From the NCBI RefSeq assembly GCF_006539505.1, contig NZ_BJND01000072.1, positions 1-45,758 on the forward strand: a stretch of 45,758 bases of DNA. Direction: 5' to 3'. Positions 16,467 to 24,310 of the stretch are shown here, in pieces. The notes beneath the pieces were generated by a model. That model searched no databases and was not told the origin of the DNA. It saw only the letters and a list, made by a program, of their open reading frames with translations. The position numbers and the translations under genes are program-made. Source of the DNA: Streptomyces spinoverrucosus (GTDB lineage Bacteria > Actinomycetota > Actinomycetes > Streptomycetales > Streptomycetaceae). Position 1 is the stretch's first letter. The number at the start of each line of letters is the position of its first letter.

Positions 16467-17528
16467 TCAGGCGTCACTCGCCGCGCCGGAGCGCGACCGG
16501 GCGACGATGGACGAAGCGGCGAAGTTGACGATCAGCGTCATCACGAACAGCGCGAACCCGGCGGCCATCAGCGCGGACATGCCGAATTCGCTGGCCTCGC
16601 CGTAGCGCAGGGCGATCAGCGAGGAGACCGAGCTGGTGCCGGACTGCAGCACGTGCCACTGGATGTCGAAGGTCAGCGAGATGATCATGAACACGGCGAT
16701 GGTCTCGCCGAGGGCGCGGCCGAGGCCCAGCATGGTGCCGCCGATCATGCCGCCCTTGCCGAAGGGCAGTACGACGCTGCGGATCATGCCCCAGCGGGTC
16801 GCGCCGAGCGCGTAGGCGCCCTCCCGCTCACCGGCGGGGGCCTGGGAGAAGACCTCGCGCATGATCGAGCAGATGATCGGCGCGATCATCATGCCGACGA
16901 CCAGGCCGGCGATGAACGTGGAGGACGTGTAGATGCTGGCGGACGCCAGTGGGTCGTTGGGGTCGGCGCCCGCCACGTCGAAGACCGGGATCCAGCTGAA
17001 GTAGGTGGAGATCCAGCGGGCGGTGGGCAGCACCTTGTCCTGGAGGAAGAACACGCCCCACAGGCCGTAGACCACCGAGGGTACGGCCGCCATCAGGTCG
17101 ACCACGCTGATCAGGCTCTGGCGCAGCCGGGGCGGCGCGTACTCGGAGATGTACAGGGCCGCGCCGGTGGCGAGCGGTACGGCCACGCAGACGGCGACGG
17201 ACGCGATCAGGATGGTCCCGACCAGCACGGCGGCGATACCGAACCGATTGGCATCCGGCGCCCACTCGGCGGTGGTGAGGAACGACCACCCGGCGCGGTC
17301 GAGCGCGAGCCACGCCCGGTACAGCAGGAAGCCGCCCACGAGCAGCATGACGGCGAGCACCAGGCCGCCGCCGGAGCGCAGCACCGCACGGAAGACGCGG
17401 TCGGGCAGGCCTGGGTCGGCGTACAGCCGCCGGGGGAAGTCGGCGGCGGGGTCGGCCGAAAGCGCGGCCTGCGACCCGGATACGGGCTCCGCGGCGGCCA
17501 GTTGCGGCTGTCTCTTCTTGAACAACAC
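16467..17528 (-). CDS. pstC: Phosphate ABC transporter permease, PstC-like
   Basis: The 353-residue permease has six main hydrophobic segments after a cytoplasmic N-terminus of about 50 residues. The PstC features are clear: DLMAAVPSVVYGLWGVFFL, the coupling loop EGAYALGATRWGMIRSVVLPFGKGG and GRALGETIAVFMI. GTG at 17528 has AGGAG about 10 bases upstream. It begins the Pst-like cluster and is followed by pstA. No true pstS sits directly in front of it as in common pst operons; the binding-protein genes come after pstA. Together with PstA and the distant PstB it makes a complete transporter core. Confidence 0.93.
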   Translation of the reverse strand: MLFKKRQPQLAAAEPVSGSQAALSADPAADFPRRLYADPGLPDRVFRAVLRSGGGLVLAVMLLVGGFLLYRAWLALDRAGWSFLTTAEWAPDANRFGIAAVLVGTILIASVAVCVAVPLATGAALYISEYAPPRLRQSLISVVDLMAAVPSVVYGLWGVFFLQDKVLPTARWISTYFSWIPVFDVAGADPNDPLASASIYTSSTFIAGLVVGMMIAPIICSIMREVFSQAPAGEREGAYALGATRWGMIRSVVLPFGKGGMIGGTMLGLGRALGETIAVFMIISLTFDIQWHVLQSGTSSVSSLIALRYGEASEFGMSALMAAGFALFVMTLIVNFAASSIVARSRSGAASDA

Positions 17529-17627
17529 ACGCTCGACGCTCCTGGGACGCGGTTGACATGCCCATCCCGATGCGTGAACGAGGGGTGCCCTAGGGGCAAC
17601 TTCGGTTACAGATACACACGCAAACGC

Positions 17628-18020
17628 CTAGTCGTCCCATAACTCAAGGCTCACAGCCCCCAGTTCGGGCAGCATCGCCCGGAACCGCTCGTACGACGCA
17701 CGACAGGTGGCATGCCGCTCGTAAGTCCGAGCCGACCCGGCCAAATGCCGTCCCGTCCGATCCCAAACGGCCCAAACCCAGCCACCGCCCTCCGAACTGT
17801 GCTGCACTCCACCCTCCATCTCGGCATGGCGCGTACACAGCCGGACGAAGTCGGCGCGGCACCGCGCATGCGTGTCGTGCGCGGTCAGCGAGATCGCGAC
17901 CGGCCTGCCGTTCTGCGCGACCAGCCGCCAGCCGAATCTCCCCTGGCTGTCGATATCGATCTGGCATCTCACACCGGCCACCGCGACGACAGGTCGTGCC
18001 GTCCCGTCGGACTGCTCCAT
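17628..18020 (-). CDS. Small protein with two YegP-like (DUF1508) repeats
   Basis: The 130-residue cytoplasmic protein has no signal peptide or membrane segment. Two related units are visible: GRFGWRLVAQNGRPVAIS (about 27-44) and GWVWAVWDRTGRHLAGSA (about 78-95), each followed by a His/Cys/Arg-containing helix (THARCRADF and RHATCRASY). This is the pattern of the YegP/DUF1508 fold, whose function is unknown. ATG at 18020 follows GGGGGTGGGGGAC. It lies 99 bases upstream of pstC on the same strand, so co-transcription is possible but not shown. Confidence 0.6.
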   Translation of the reverse strand: MEQSDGTARPVVAVAGVRCQIDIDSQGRFGWRLVAQNGRPVAISLTAHDTHARCRADFVRLCTRHAEMEGGVQHSSEGGGWVWAVWDRTGRHLAGSARTYERHATCRASYERFRAMLPELGAVSLELWDD

Positions 18021-18530
18021 GTCCCCACCCCCGCCGCCCAAGGAAAAGGAAAACCCGCAGGTACGGGGGTATGGGCGGCACGAGCAATCTACTGAGACGC
18101 GCGTGACGACGCCCGGACAAAACTGACTGGCGGTACCACGCTTCATGTCGAAGTATCCCCTTGGACACCCCTAGGCAAGACTCCGAGAAGACGCTCCCCA
18201 CCAACGCAGGACAACGCTGCCATAACGGACGCCACCCACGTCTTGCCACCCAGCGAGCAAACCCTCTCCCCCCGCACCTCCACACAACATCTCCACCCGC
18301 CCAACCACCCCGGCACCCCTGCACCCACCGGCCACCAGCCGCCAAGCAAACCCGGCGTGCCCCACTCCCCCTGCGCCCGCAACCACCCACACACCGCAAG
18401 CCGCTAAACAGCCCCGGCGTGCATACGACCCGCTGACGCGCACCCCAACCCCGGCCAACCACCCAGCCCACGGAGAAGCCCAACGGACCTGGGCCACCCA
18501 CCTTTCCGGGCCGCCCGCACGCTTCTTCCC
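18021..18530. other. Intergenic stretch without a recognisable gene
   Basis: The sequence is C-rich with CCACC-type low complexity, especially 18260-18480. Open frames here lack ribosome sites and recognisable protein sequence on either strand. I see no RNA gene. Confidence 0.6.
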
Positions 18531-18630
18531 CGTGCTTCCGCGGCCCGGGTCAAGGGTCGGCCGCAGGCCGATCGCCGAAGGCGACGCGCAGCGACAGCGA
18601 AGCGCCCTTGACGCGGGCCGCGGAAGCACG
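18531..18630. repeat. 100-base multi-hairpin palindromic element
   Basis: A 26-base inverted repeat with one mismatch (18531-18556 and 18605-18630, outer end CGTGCTTCCGCGGCCC) encloses 48 bases that form four adjacent small hairpins. In order: TCGGCC-GCA-GGCCGA, TCGCC-GAA-GGCGA, CGC-GCA-GCG and GC-GAA-GC. All four loops are GNA triloops, alternating GCA and GAA. Such DNA triloop hairpins are known from Streptomyces telomere ends and single-strand replication origins. No gene is linked to it. It may be a dispersed REP/MITE-type repeat. Confidence 0.75.
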
Positions 18631-18720
18631 ACACTGCCCAAGAAGCGGGCGGCCCCAACGGCAACTTGATGTCGCCGCACAGCTCACGCCGCCACGACCG
18701 CCTGAACGCCCGCTAGTGCC

Positions 18721-18766
18721 GTGACCAGGAACGTTGATCGTTTCCCGCAGTGTGGTGTAGCCGGTC
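18721..18766 (-). mobile_element. IS256-type end sequence (left copy)
   Basis: On the minus strand GACCGGCTACACCAC followed by GCGGGAAACGATC closely resembles the end at 19796-19844 on the plus strand. The two lie in inverted orientation about 1 kb apart. Confidence 0.5.
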
Positions 18767-18775
18767 AACTGACCG

Positions 18776-19432
18776 TCACCTGTCGTAGGACGTGTAACGG
18801 TGGATCGAGTGATCGGTGTCGAACAGAAAGCAATGCTGCTCGATCCAGCTGCCCTCCGTCCGCGTGACTCGCTGCAGCAACACCCCGCAGCCACGACCGA
18901 ACAGCGACACCGTGCGGACGCTGTAATCCCGGCCCTCGAAGTACTCCTGGAGCTGTTCGTAATGCTTTGCGAGGTCCTCGGCGATCGTGCGGCTCACTTC
19001 CGCGAGCGCTTCAGCAAGCGAGGCGCAGGGCGTCACCTTCCCAGCCCCCCAGACTCCGAGTTTCAATGCCGCGATCCTGGCAGCGGCCCGGGGAACCTCC
19101 GCGATTTCCTCCTCCAGACCGCCAACTACAGCCTGCACAGCATCGAAGGGGTCCCGGGCCGCCTTCACTACGTGTTCTGTACCGGGGTCGGGCACCAACC
19201 AGGGACGATGCCCAGGGGTACGCGTGTACGTCAGGCGGGATTGGAGCTGGGAGTAGAGCTCCTCGCACGAACCGCAGTAGTACCCATGCGGTTTGCCATA
19301 GGCCGTATCGAGGAGTTCCGTAAGCGGTGATTCACCGCCACCGTTGCCGCAAAAGCTGCACTCGAACTGACCTGCGTCGGCAGCCGTACCCTCCGAATTG
19401 GCGCCGACTGATCGACGCTTGAAGAACCGCAT
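18776..19432 (-). CDS. Hypothetical protein with two CxxC knuckles
   Basis: I do not recognise this 218-residue protein. Near the N-terminus it has C25-x2-C28 (ECSFCG) and C53-x2-C56 (YCGSCE), the spacing of a zinc ribbon. The remainder is mixed alpha/beta without membrane segments or a signal peptide. The ATG at 19432 is chosen because upstream sequence in the same frame belongs to a transposase remnant; the ribosome site is weak. It is enclosed by IS256-type ends and may be a passenger gene. A structural zinc-binding domain is likely; any function would be a guess. Confidence 0.55.
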   Translation of the reverse strand: MRFFKRRSVGANSEGTAADAGQFECSFCGNGGGESPLTELLDTAYGKPHGYYCGSCEELYSQLQSRLTYTRTPGHRPWLVPDPGTEHVVKAARDPFDAVQAVVGGLEEEIAEVPRAAARIAALKLGVWGAGKVTPCASLAEALAEVSRTIAEDLAKHYEQLQEYFEGRDYSVRTVSLFGRGCGVLLQRVTRTEGSWIEQHCFLFDTDHSIHRYTSYDR

Positions 19433-19500
19433 GCCGAGCAGGCTACCGGCGCTACTCCGGGACCCCTCACGAGTTCTACCTGCTAACAACCTCTCACTGA

Positions 19501-19550
19501 TTGGCCGACGGAAGGATCGTGTCCCGCGAAGTGGCGTAATCACTGGCCGA
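19501..19550 (-). mobile_element. IS256-type end sequence (internal copy)
   Basis: On the minus strand GGCCAGTGATTACGCCAC followed by CGCGGGACACGATCC is a third relative of the flanking end sequences. It lies directly after the transposase remnant, where an IS256 element would end. Confidence 0.45.
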
Positions 19551-19609
19551 GCTGATTCGCATCGGGCGGGGGAAGCTGCCGGTCGTCCTCCGTGGGGTTG
19601 GCGGTGAAG

Positions 19610-19771
19610 AGTTCGGCGTTTGATCTCCCGGTTCAGCCGCTCCAGCGGGTTGGTCGACCAGATCTTCTTCCAGTGCGCCGGCGGGAAGTTCGCGAACGCG
19701 GTGAAGTCGCCTGCGGCGTCCAGCAGCATCGTCCTGACCTGGGGGAACTGCCATCCGAGCATGCCCTGGCA
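19610..19771 (-). pseudogene. IS256 (Mutator) family transposase fragment
   Basis: About 54 residues match the C-terminal part of IS256-family transposases: FPPAHWKKIWSTNPLERLNREIKRR is a hallmark of the family. The rest of the transposase is missing, and the frame breaks after KRRT. It lies between end sequences at 19501-19550 and 19796-19844, so it is the residue of an internally deleted copy. Confidence 0.8.
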
Positions 19772-19795
19772 CGTACCAGCGCGTTCGCGTCGCAC

Positions 19796-19844
19796 GACCG
19801 GCTACACCACTCGGCGGGACACCATCGGAACGTTCACCGGGTGA
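19796..19844 (+). mobile_element. IS256-type end sequence (right copy)
   Basis: GACCGGCTACACCAC followed by GGCGGGACACCATC is the inverted partner of the copy at 18721-18766. It marks the edge of the IS256-derived patch. Confidence 0.5.
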
Positions 19845-19934
19845 GGTTGTGGTGGTGGATGATGTCGCGGGCTGGTTGCCGGACTGCTTCGAAATCGTTG
19901 GACACCTTTCGGGTTAGTCAACGAGCATCCGCAG

Positions 19935-20501
19935 GTGACAGATGAAGCCGATCACCGGAAACCGCTCACGCGGAGCCCGAAGCGTGTCCGTTTTGTCGAG
20001 CTGTCCGGCGGGGCGATGTCCGCTTTGCTGGCTGGAGACCTGTCCCGAGCCAGCAGGATGGCCGGGGTTTCCCTGACCGAGTACTTCGTCACCGACAGAG
20101 CACGGTGGCTGTGGCAGTTCCGGCTCGACCAGATGGCCGCCGATCCCGGCCATGCGCGGTGGATGGTGCGGCAGGCGGTCGTCGGCGACAAGGGCCTCGT
20201 CGTCGGACATGCCGGGTTCCACGGACCGCCCGATGAGGTCGGCATGGTCGAGATCGGCTATTCCGTCGCTCCCGACTTCCGTCGCCAGGGATATGCCCGA
20301 TCCACACTGATCGAGTTGCTTCGCCGGGCAGCAGCGGAATCCGCAGTCACGACCGTGCGGGCGACGATCAGCCCCGACAACGTGGCATCCCTGGCGACGA
20401 TCTCGGGCTTTGGCTTCGTTGAGGTCGGAGAGCAGTGGGATGAGGAGGACGGTCTCGAACTCGTCTTTGAGGTCCCTGCATGCCGGGTTTCACCCGCTTG
20501 A
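19935..20501 (+). CDS. GNAT-family N-acetyltransferase
   Basis: The 188-residue protein fits the acetyl-CoA-dependent GNAT fold. Motif A is visible as VEIGYSVAPDFRRQGYARSTLIELL (about 104-128), containing the RxxGxA acetyl-CoA pyrophosphate loop, and motif B as ATISPDNVASLATISGFGFVEVG (about 144-166). This form resembles RimJ/RimL-type enzymes acting on protein N-termini or small molecules. GTG at 19935 is used; the ribosome site in front is weak. The gene sits alone between IS256 and IS630 remnants, so it was probably carried in by mobile elements. Substrate unknown. Confidence 0.82.
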   Translation: MTDEADHRKPLTRSPKRVRFVELSGGAMSALLAGDLSRASRMAGVSLTEYFVTDRARWLWQFRLDQMAADPGHARWMVRQAVVGDKGLVVGHAGFHGPPDEVGMVEIGYSVAPDFRRQGYARSTLIELLRRAAAESAVTTVRATISPDNVASLATISGFGFVEVGEQWDEEDGLELVFEVPACRVSPA

Positions 20502-20555
20502 TGGGAAGGTTCGCGGCAGAACGCTGAGCTGTGACCGTTACGTCCGGCGCGTTGG

Positions 20556-21265
20556 TCAGGCCGCGGCAGCCAGTGCGCGTCCGCCCCAGCGGATGCCTTT
20601 CTCACTGCGGATGCGCGCGCGTTCGCGGCGTTGAGCGCCAGGACGTCGGGGTGGCGGGCATTCGCGTTGCGCCACCGCAGGTAGTAATGCAGGGCTCGGG
20701 TCTGCACAGTGTGGTTGGGGTGCTGGGAGTTGGCGATGGTGAACTGCCGCAGCGGGCCGAAGTGCGGGGCGCCGTCGGGGCGGGCGGCCCGGATCGACTT
20801 CAGCGCCGCCAGGGTGTCGAAGCCGACCGAGTAGCAGCCGTGGAGGTAGGTGACGCCATGGGGGCGGTGGTAGGTCGTCGGCAGCCGGTCGGGACGGCCT
20901 GATCAGCCCAGCAGAACCCGCCGGTGGGGCGGATGCCCAGTGGGCCGAACTCGTCGACGGCGAAGGTGCAGTCGGGGAAGTACTCGATGACGTATTCGTT
21001 CCGATCCAGCTTGGCGTCGCGGTCGGGGTCGGTGGACTCCTTCTAGGTCTTGGTGCGCTGGAAGGTGATCCCGCGGCGGGCAAGTTTGGCCGGGCGGGTG
21101 GTGGCCGTCTGGATGACGAAGTCCTTGTCGTCAGGGCTGAGCAGGCGGGGACGGCCTCCCGGCCACTGAGGTTCCAAGCAGGCCAGCCCGATCTCGTTGA
21201 ACCGGTGGATCACATCGCGGACGGTGTCCTCGTCCACCTGGACCCCAATGACGGACGCCCGGCCG
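20556..21265 (-). pseudogene. IS630-family transposase, multiply broken
   Basis: Pieces of one IS630-type transposase occur in order on the minus strand. The helix-turn-helix part contains DEDTVRDVIHRFNEIGLACL and GGRPRLLSPDD. ITFQRTKT then ends in a TAG where the family has Trp. DEFGPLGIRPTGGFCWADQ is the catalytic-core region, and YLRWRNANARHPDVLALNAANAR with the terminal ERARIRSEKG is the C-terminus. Relative to intact copies it has an internal deletion after TTRPAKL, a nonsense codon near 21045, frameshifts and loss of the DNA for the middle of the protein. The N-terminus is cut close to cutA. Confidence 0.85.
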
Positions 21266-21283
21266 GTGGATAGGCTCCCAACC

Positions 21284-21609
21284 ATGACTGACTTCGTGCA
21301 GGTATCCACAGCGACGGAAACCCGCGAACAGGCGGTCGAACTGGCCCGATCCGTCGTACAAGAAAATTGGCCGCAGGCGCACAGATCATCGGCCCCGTGA
21401 CCTCCGTCTTCTGGCACAACGGCGAATTCGGCACCGGCGAGGAATGGCAGCTGCTGCTCAAGACACGGCAGGCCCTGTACGCCGAGCTGGAAGCGCACCT
21501 GCTCAAGCACCACCCATGGCAGAACCCGGAAATCGCAGCGGTACCGATCGTGGCCGGATCCGAGGCCTGCCTGCAGTGGCTGGCCGCGAACACAGAGCCC
21601 GCCGAGTAG
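21284..21609 (+). pseudogene. cutA: cutA-like divalent-cation tolerance protein with a frameshift
   Basis: The first 81 bases encode MTDFVQVSTATETREQAVEL, a CutA1 N-terminus, which runs into a stop at 21398-21400. One frame over, AAGAQIIGPVTSVFWHNGEFGTGEEWQLLLKT followed by LEAHLLKHHPWQNPEI and PIVAGSEACLQWL continues the CutA1 protein to 21609. The break lies at GAAAATTG (21362-21369): one more A would restore a protein of about 108 residues. CutA forms trimers linked to copper tolerance. It may be a real mutation, a sequencing error or, less likely, programmed slippage. The IS630 remnant ends about 20 bases upstream. Confidence 0.8.
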
Positions 21610-21785
21610 AGCCGAGGAAGCGCGACACCGGCGAAGAGGCCGACGGCTCAACGGCCACGTCAACCGGCCTGTCGACGGCGACTTGAAGTGAGACGCCGGC
21701 CAAAGAGGACTGAAGCCGACAACACTCGGCGAAGCCTCATCGTCCGTCGAGCCAGGACGCGCCCCGCGTCCGACTCGCTCGGCGA

Positions 21786-22334
21786 TCACCCCCAGGCGAG
21801 TTCCTGCGCCGCGTCGAGGACCAAGTGCCAGGGATACTCCTTCGGCTTCCCCTGGCCCGGCTGGTTCGGGACGAAGCCGCCCTCCCCGTACAGGACCCGA
21901 ACGCCCATCGACCGCAGCTCGGTGACGCTGCGCTCGAACTGGCGGTGCTGCACGTACGCGGCGTTCACGCACGGCATCGTCACCATCGGGATCTGCTTCC
22001 CGATGCCCTCGGCGACGACCCCCACCACAAAGTCGTGTGTCAGGCCCAGCGCCCACGAGTTCACCGTATTGAAGGTGGCCGGCGCGACCGCGATGACGTC
22101 CGCCTTCGGCCACACGTCCGGCTCGCCGGGCAACTTGTACTCGCTGCGTACGGCGTGACCGGTCAGCCGCTCAAGTTCCGTCAACTGCGGTGCAAGCCAG
22201 CGCGCAGCCGTCGGCGTGAGACCGAGGCACACGTCAAAGCCGCGAGCCTGCGCGTCGCGGATCACAGTCGCGACGTCGAAGACGGGCGGGGCAGCGGAGC
22301 CGAACAGGTACAGCACCCGGTCAGTTGTCGTCAT
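21786..22334 (-). CDS. Flavoprotein (PPC decarboxylase/CoaC-like fold)
   Basis: The 182-residue cytoplasmic protein resembles the flavoprotein superfamily that binds FMN in a Rossmann-like fold (phosphopantothenoylcysteine decarboxylases, lantibiotic decarboxylases). YLFGSAAPPVFDV (about 9-21) is the first strand and loop, and ADVIAVAPATFNTVNSWALGL (about 77-97) carries the characteristic APATxNT segment. VTMPCVNAAY is near the substrate-clamp region. It is too short to be the bifunctional CoaBC, so it is not the main CoA enzyme. It is divergent from the XRE regulator (89 bases between start codons), a pairing frequent in Streptomyces. Substrate unknown. Confidence 0.78.
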   Translation of the reverse strand: MTTTDRVLYLFGSAAPPVFDVATVIRDAQARGFDVCLGLTPTAARWLAPQLTELERLTGHAVRSEYKLPGEPDVWPKADVIAVAPATFNTVNSWALGLTHDFVVGVVAEGIGKQIPMVTMPCVNAAYVQHRQFERSVTELRSMGVRVLYGEGGFVPNQPGQGKPKEYPWHLVLDAAQELAWG

Positions 22335-22423
22335 GCGCCCATCCGACCACATTCAATCGCCCTGGCTCACGGGCGAGTCGGGGCCGGTACTGTTCCAAGT
22401 GGATGCTGAGAACGGAGACCAGT

Positions 22424-23608
22424 ATGCCCACACTGGACGGCAACCACACGGGCGCACGCATCAGGGAGCAGCGCAGGCTAGCCAGGCTCACGCAGCGGCA
22501 GTTCGCGAACCTGCTCCCCTACTCCTACAGCCTGCTCAACCAGGTGGAATGCGGGGCCCGCCCCGCCACAGCGGACTTCGTGGCCGCCTGCGCCAAGGCC
22601 CTCAACATCGATGTAACGGTCCTGACCGGGCAGCCGTACGTGACCGAATTGCAGCGCGACCGTCTCGCCGAACTGGTGCGGCCGATCCGGGAATCGCTCG
22701 ACCTGTACGACCTCGGCCCCAACCCGGACCTCACCGGGCGCCCCGCGGATCAGCTCATCGCCGGAGCGGACCAGTTGTGTGCAGATGTCCGGGCCACGCA
22801 TCTGCGCAACGCCGCCCGCAAGCTGCCAGGCCTGATCGCCGAGCTCACCCACACCGCGTGGTCGACGCCGTCCACCGAACTGTGGCAGGCCCTCGCCTCC
22901 ACCTACCGGACGGCACACGACATCAGCGTCAAGCTCGGCTACTACGACCTGTCCACCGTCGCCCTGGACCGCATGGACTGGGCGGCGCAGCGTGCCTCCG
23001 ATCCCTGCCTGGCGGCCGTGCGCCAGTACATGCGCGCCCTGGTGTACTTCCGAGAAGGCGAGTACGGCATCGGGAAGCGGCTCATCACCTCCGGTCACAC
23101 TGTGGTCGGGGAGGCCGACGACACCCGCGAGGCCCTGGCCGTCGCCGGGCAGCTGCACCTCGGCGCCTCGGTCATCTCCGCGCGGGCCAGGAATCAGACG
23201 GCCGTGGACCTCCACATCGGCGAGGCACACCGGATCGCGAAGCGCATCGGGGACGCCTCCGACGTGCACTGGCTCAGCTTCGGCCCGGCCAACGTCGCCC
23301 TGCACAAGATGTCCACTGCCGTCGAGATGCACCAGTACGACGATGCGCTCAAGCAGGCCCGCAAGATGAAACTGCCGCCGCAGCTCGCCACCTCGCGCCG
23401 CGCGCACTTCCTGATCGACCGCGCTCGCGCCGAGATGGAGACCGGGTACACCCAGAAGGCACTGGAGCACCTGGTCGACGCGCGCAGGATCGCGCCGGAG
23501 CAGACCCGCTATCACCCGGTCGCCCGGGAGACGATCACCGGCCTGGTGCATCTGTCCCGGCGGACGCCGGAGAGGCTTACCTACATGGCGTCCTGGATCG
23601 GCCTGTAG
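22424..23608 (+). CDS. XRE-family regulator with TPR-like C-terminal domain
   Basis: The 394-residue protein starts with a Cro/C1-type helix-turn-helix (about 8-65: ARIREQRRLARLTQRQFANLL followed by YSLLNQVECGARPATADFV). The remaining 330 residues are all-helical and resemble tetratricopeptide arrays of Streptomyces regulators that sense small molecules or peptides. ATG at 22424 has GGAGA 5 bases upstream. It is divergent from the flavoprotein gene and probably controls it and itself through the 89-base shared region. A perfect hairpin follows the gene. Its ligand is unknown. Confidence 0.82.
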   Translation: MPTLDGNHTGARIREQRRLARLTQRQFANLLPYSYSLLNQVECGARPATADFVAACAKALNIDVTVLTGQPYVTELQRDRLAELVRPIRESLDLYDLGPNPDLTGRPADQLIAGADQLCADVRATHLRNAARKLPGLIAELTHTAWSTPSTELWQALASTYRTAHDISVKLGYYDLSTVALDRMDWAAQRASDPCLAAVRQYMRALVYFREGEYGIGKRLITSGHTVVGEADDTREALAVAGQLHLGASVISARARNQTAVDLHIGEAHRIAKRIGDASDVHWLSFGPANVALHKMSTAVEMHQYDDALKQARKMKLPPQLATSRRAHFLIDRARAEMETGYTQKALEHLVDARRIAPEQTRYHPVARETITGLVHLSRRTPERLTYMASWIGL

Positions 23609-23616
23609 CACGCTCA

Positions 23617-23642
23617 CAACGCTCACGAACCTGTGAGCGTTG
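23617..23642 (+). terminator. Terminator hairpin after the XRE regulator
   Basis: CAACGCTCAC pairs perfectly with GTGAGCGTTG around a 6-base loop, 8 bases after the stop codon, and is followed by a short pyrimidine run. Confidence 0.7.
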
Positions 23643-23834
23643 CGCCCTTCTCGCAGCGTCACGCTGTTCTCACACCCCGTCAACGACGGCACGGCGAGCC
23701 GCTTTGCCGTGCCCGTTGCAAGGTGCGCCCCGGTATCCGCACGGACGACTCCGGGGCCGGCCAGCGCTGCTGAGGAGCGTCGACAATGCCACGTTTACCA
23801 CGGGCCCTCGCCGGCTGAGAGACCGCGTGTTCGG

Positions 23835-24089
23835 ATGCCGTACGCCCGCCAGGCACGCCTCCACCACCGCCGTTTCCGCGAACTCCCCGCAACCGGCGCG
23901 CCACCCGTCCCCCGAGATGTGGGCCGCCCTCCTCGCCGCTGCACGCCGCCGCAGAGCCCGAACCTGTGGCCAATCACCGAGCCGACCGCTGCCCCGGGCG
24001 ACGCCGGACCCCTGGTACGTGCCTACGTGCTGTCGCCCCGGGAGCGCGCTCGCCTGCTGGCCGCGCCGACTGGGGAGGCACGTTCGTGA
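23835..24089 (+). CDS. Small hypothetical protein, first of a coupled chain
   Basis: The 84-residue frame ends GPLVRAYVLSPRERARLLAAP, which resembles the C-termini of short Streptomyces proteins that accompany XRE/DUF6415 genes. The N-terminal half is Arg/Pro-rich and not recognisable. Its TGA overlaps the GTG of the next gene (GTGA), the main evidence that it is translated. The ATG at 23835 is a guess because no good ribosome site precedes it. Function unknown. Confidence 0.45.
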   Translation: MPYARQARLHHRRFRELPATGAPPVPRDVGRPPRRCTPPQSPNLWPITEPTAAPGDAGPLVRAYVLSPRERARLLAAPTGEARS

Positions 24090-24310
24090 CGACGCCGTAC
24101 AAGCCACGTCTCGGCGAGACCGTCGAGGACACCGGCACCAGGAAAATCGGCAAGGTCATGGGCTTCCAGGGCCCATACGTGCAGCTACGCCCGGCCGGCG
24201 GCGGCATGGAGTGGGACGCCAAACCGCAGAACCTGAAACCGGTCACCACCACCGACAGCCTCAGGGCCGCCGTCGCCGCCAACGCCCGTTCCAGGGGTGA
24301 ACTGCCATGA
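24086..24310 (+). CDS. Small conserved hypothetical protein (74 aa)
   Basis: The 74-residue protein contains a compact beta-rich core, GETVEDTGTRKIGKVMGFQG followed by YVQLRPAGGGMEWDA, similar to small SH3/KOW-like barrels common in Streptomyces accessory clusters. The GTG at 24086 has a near-perfect ribosome site (GGGGAGG, 6 bases upstream). It overlaps the genes on both sides by 4 bases (GTGA and ATGA), so the three are translated together. No enzyme motif is present; function unknown. Confidence 0.7.
   Translation: MTTPYKPRLGETVEDTGTRKIGKVMGFQGPYVQLRPAGGGMEWDAKPQNLKPVTTTDSLRAAVAANARSRGELP

Noticed and set aside
17529..17627. Possible PHO-box direct repeats before pstC
   Set aside because: GTTGCCCCTAG and GGCACCCCTCG are 11 bases apart but fit the consensus poorly, and one GTTCACG is out of phase. 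Not enough to call.
18147..18680. Overlapping open frames on both strands
   Set aside because: Low-complexity Pro/His/Arg or Gly/Trp/Arg products, no ribosome sites, and they run through the palindromic element.
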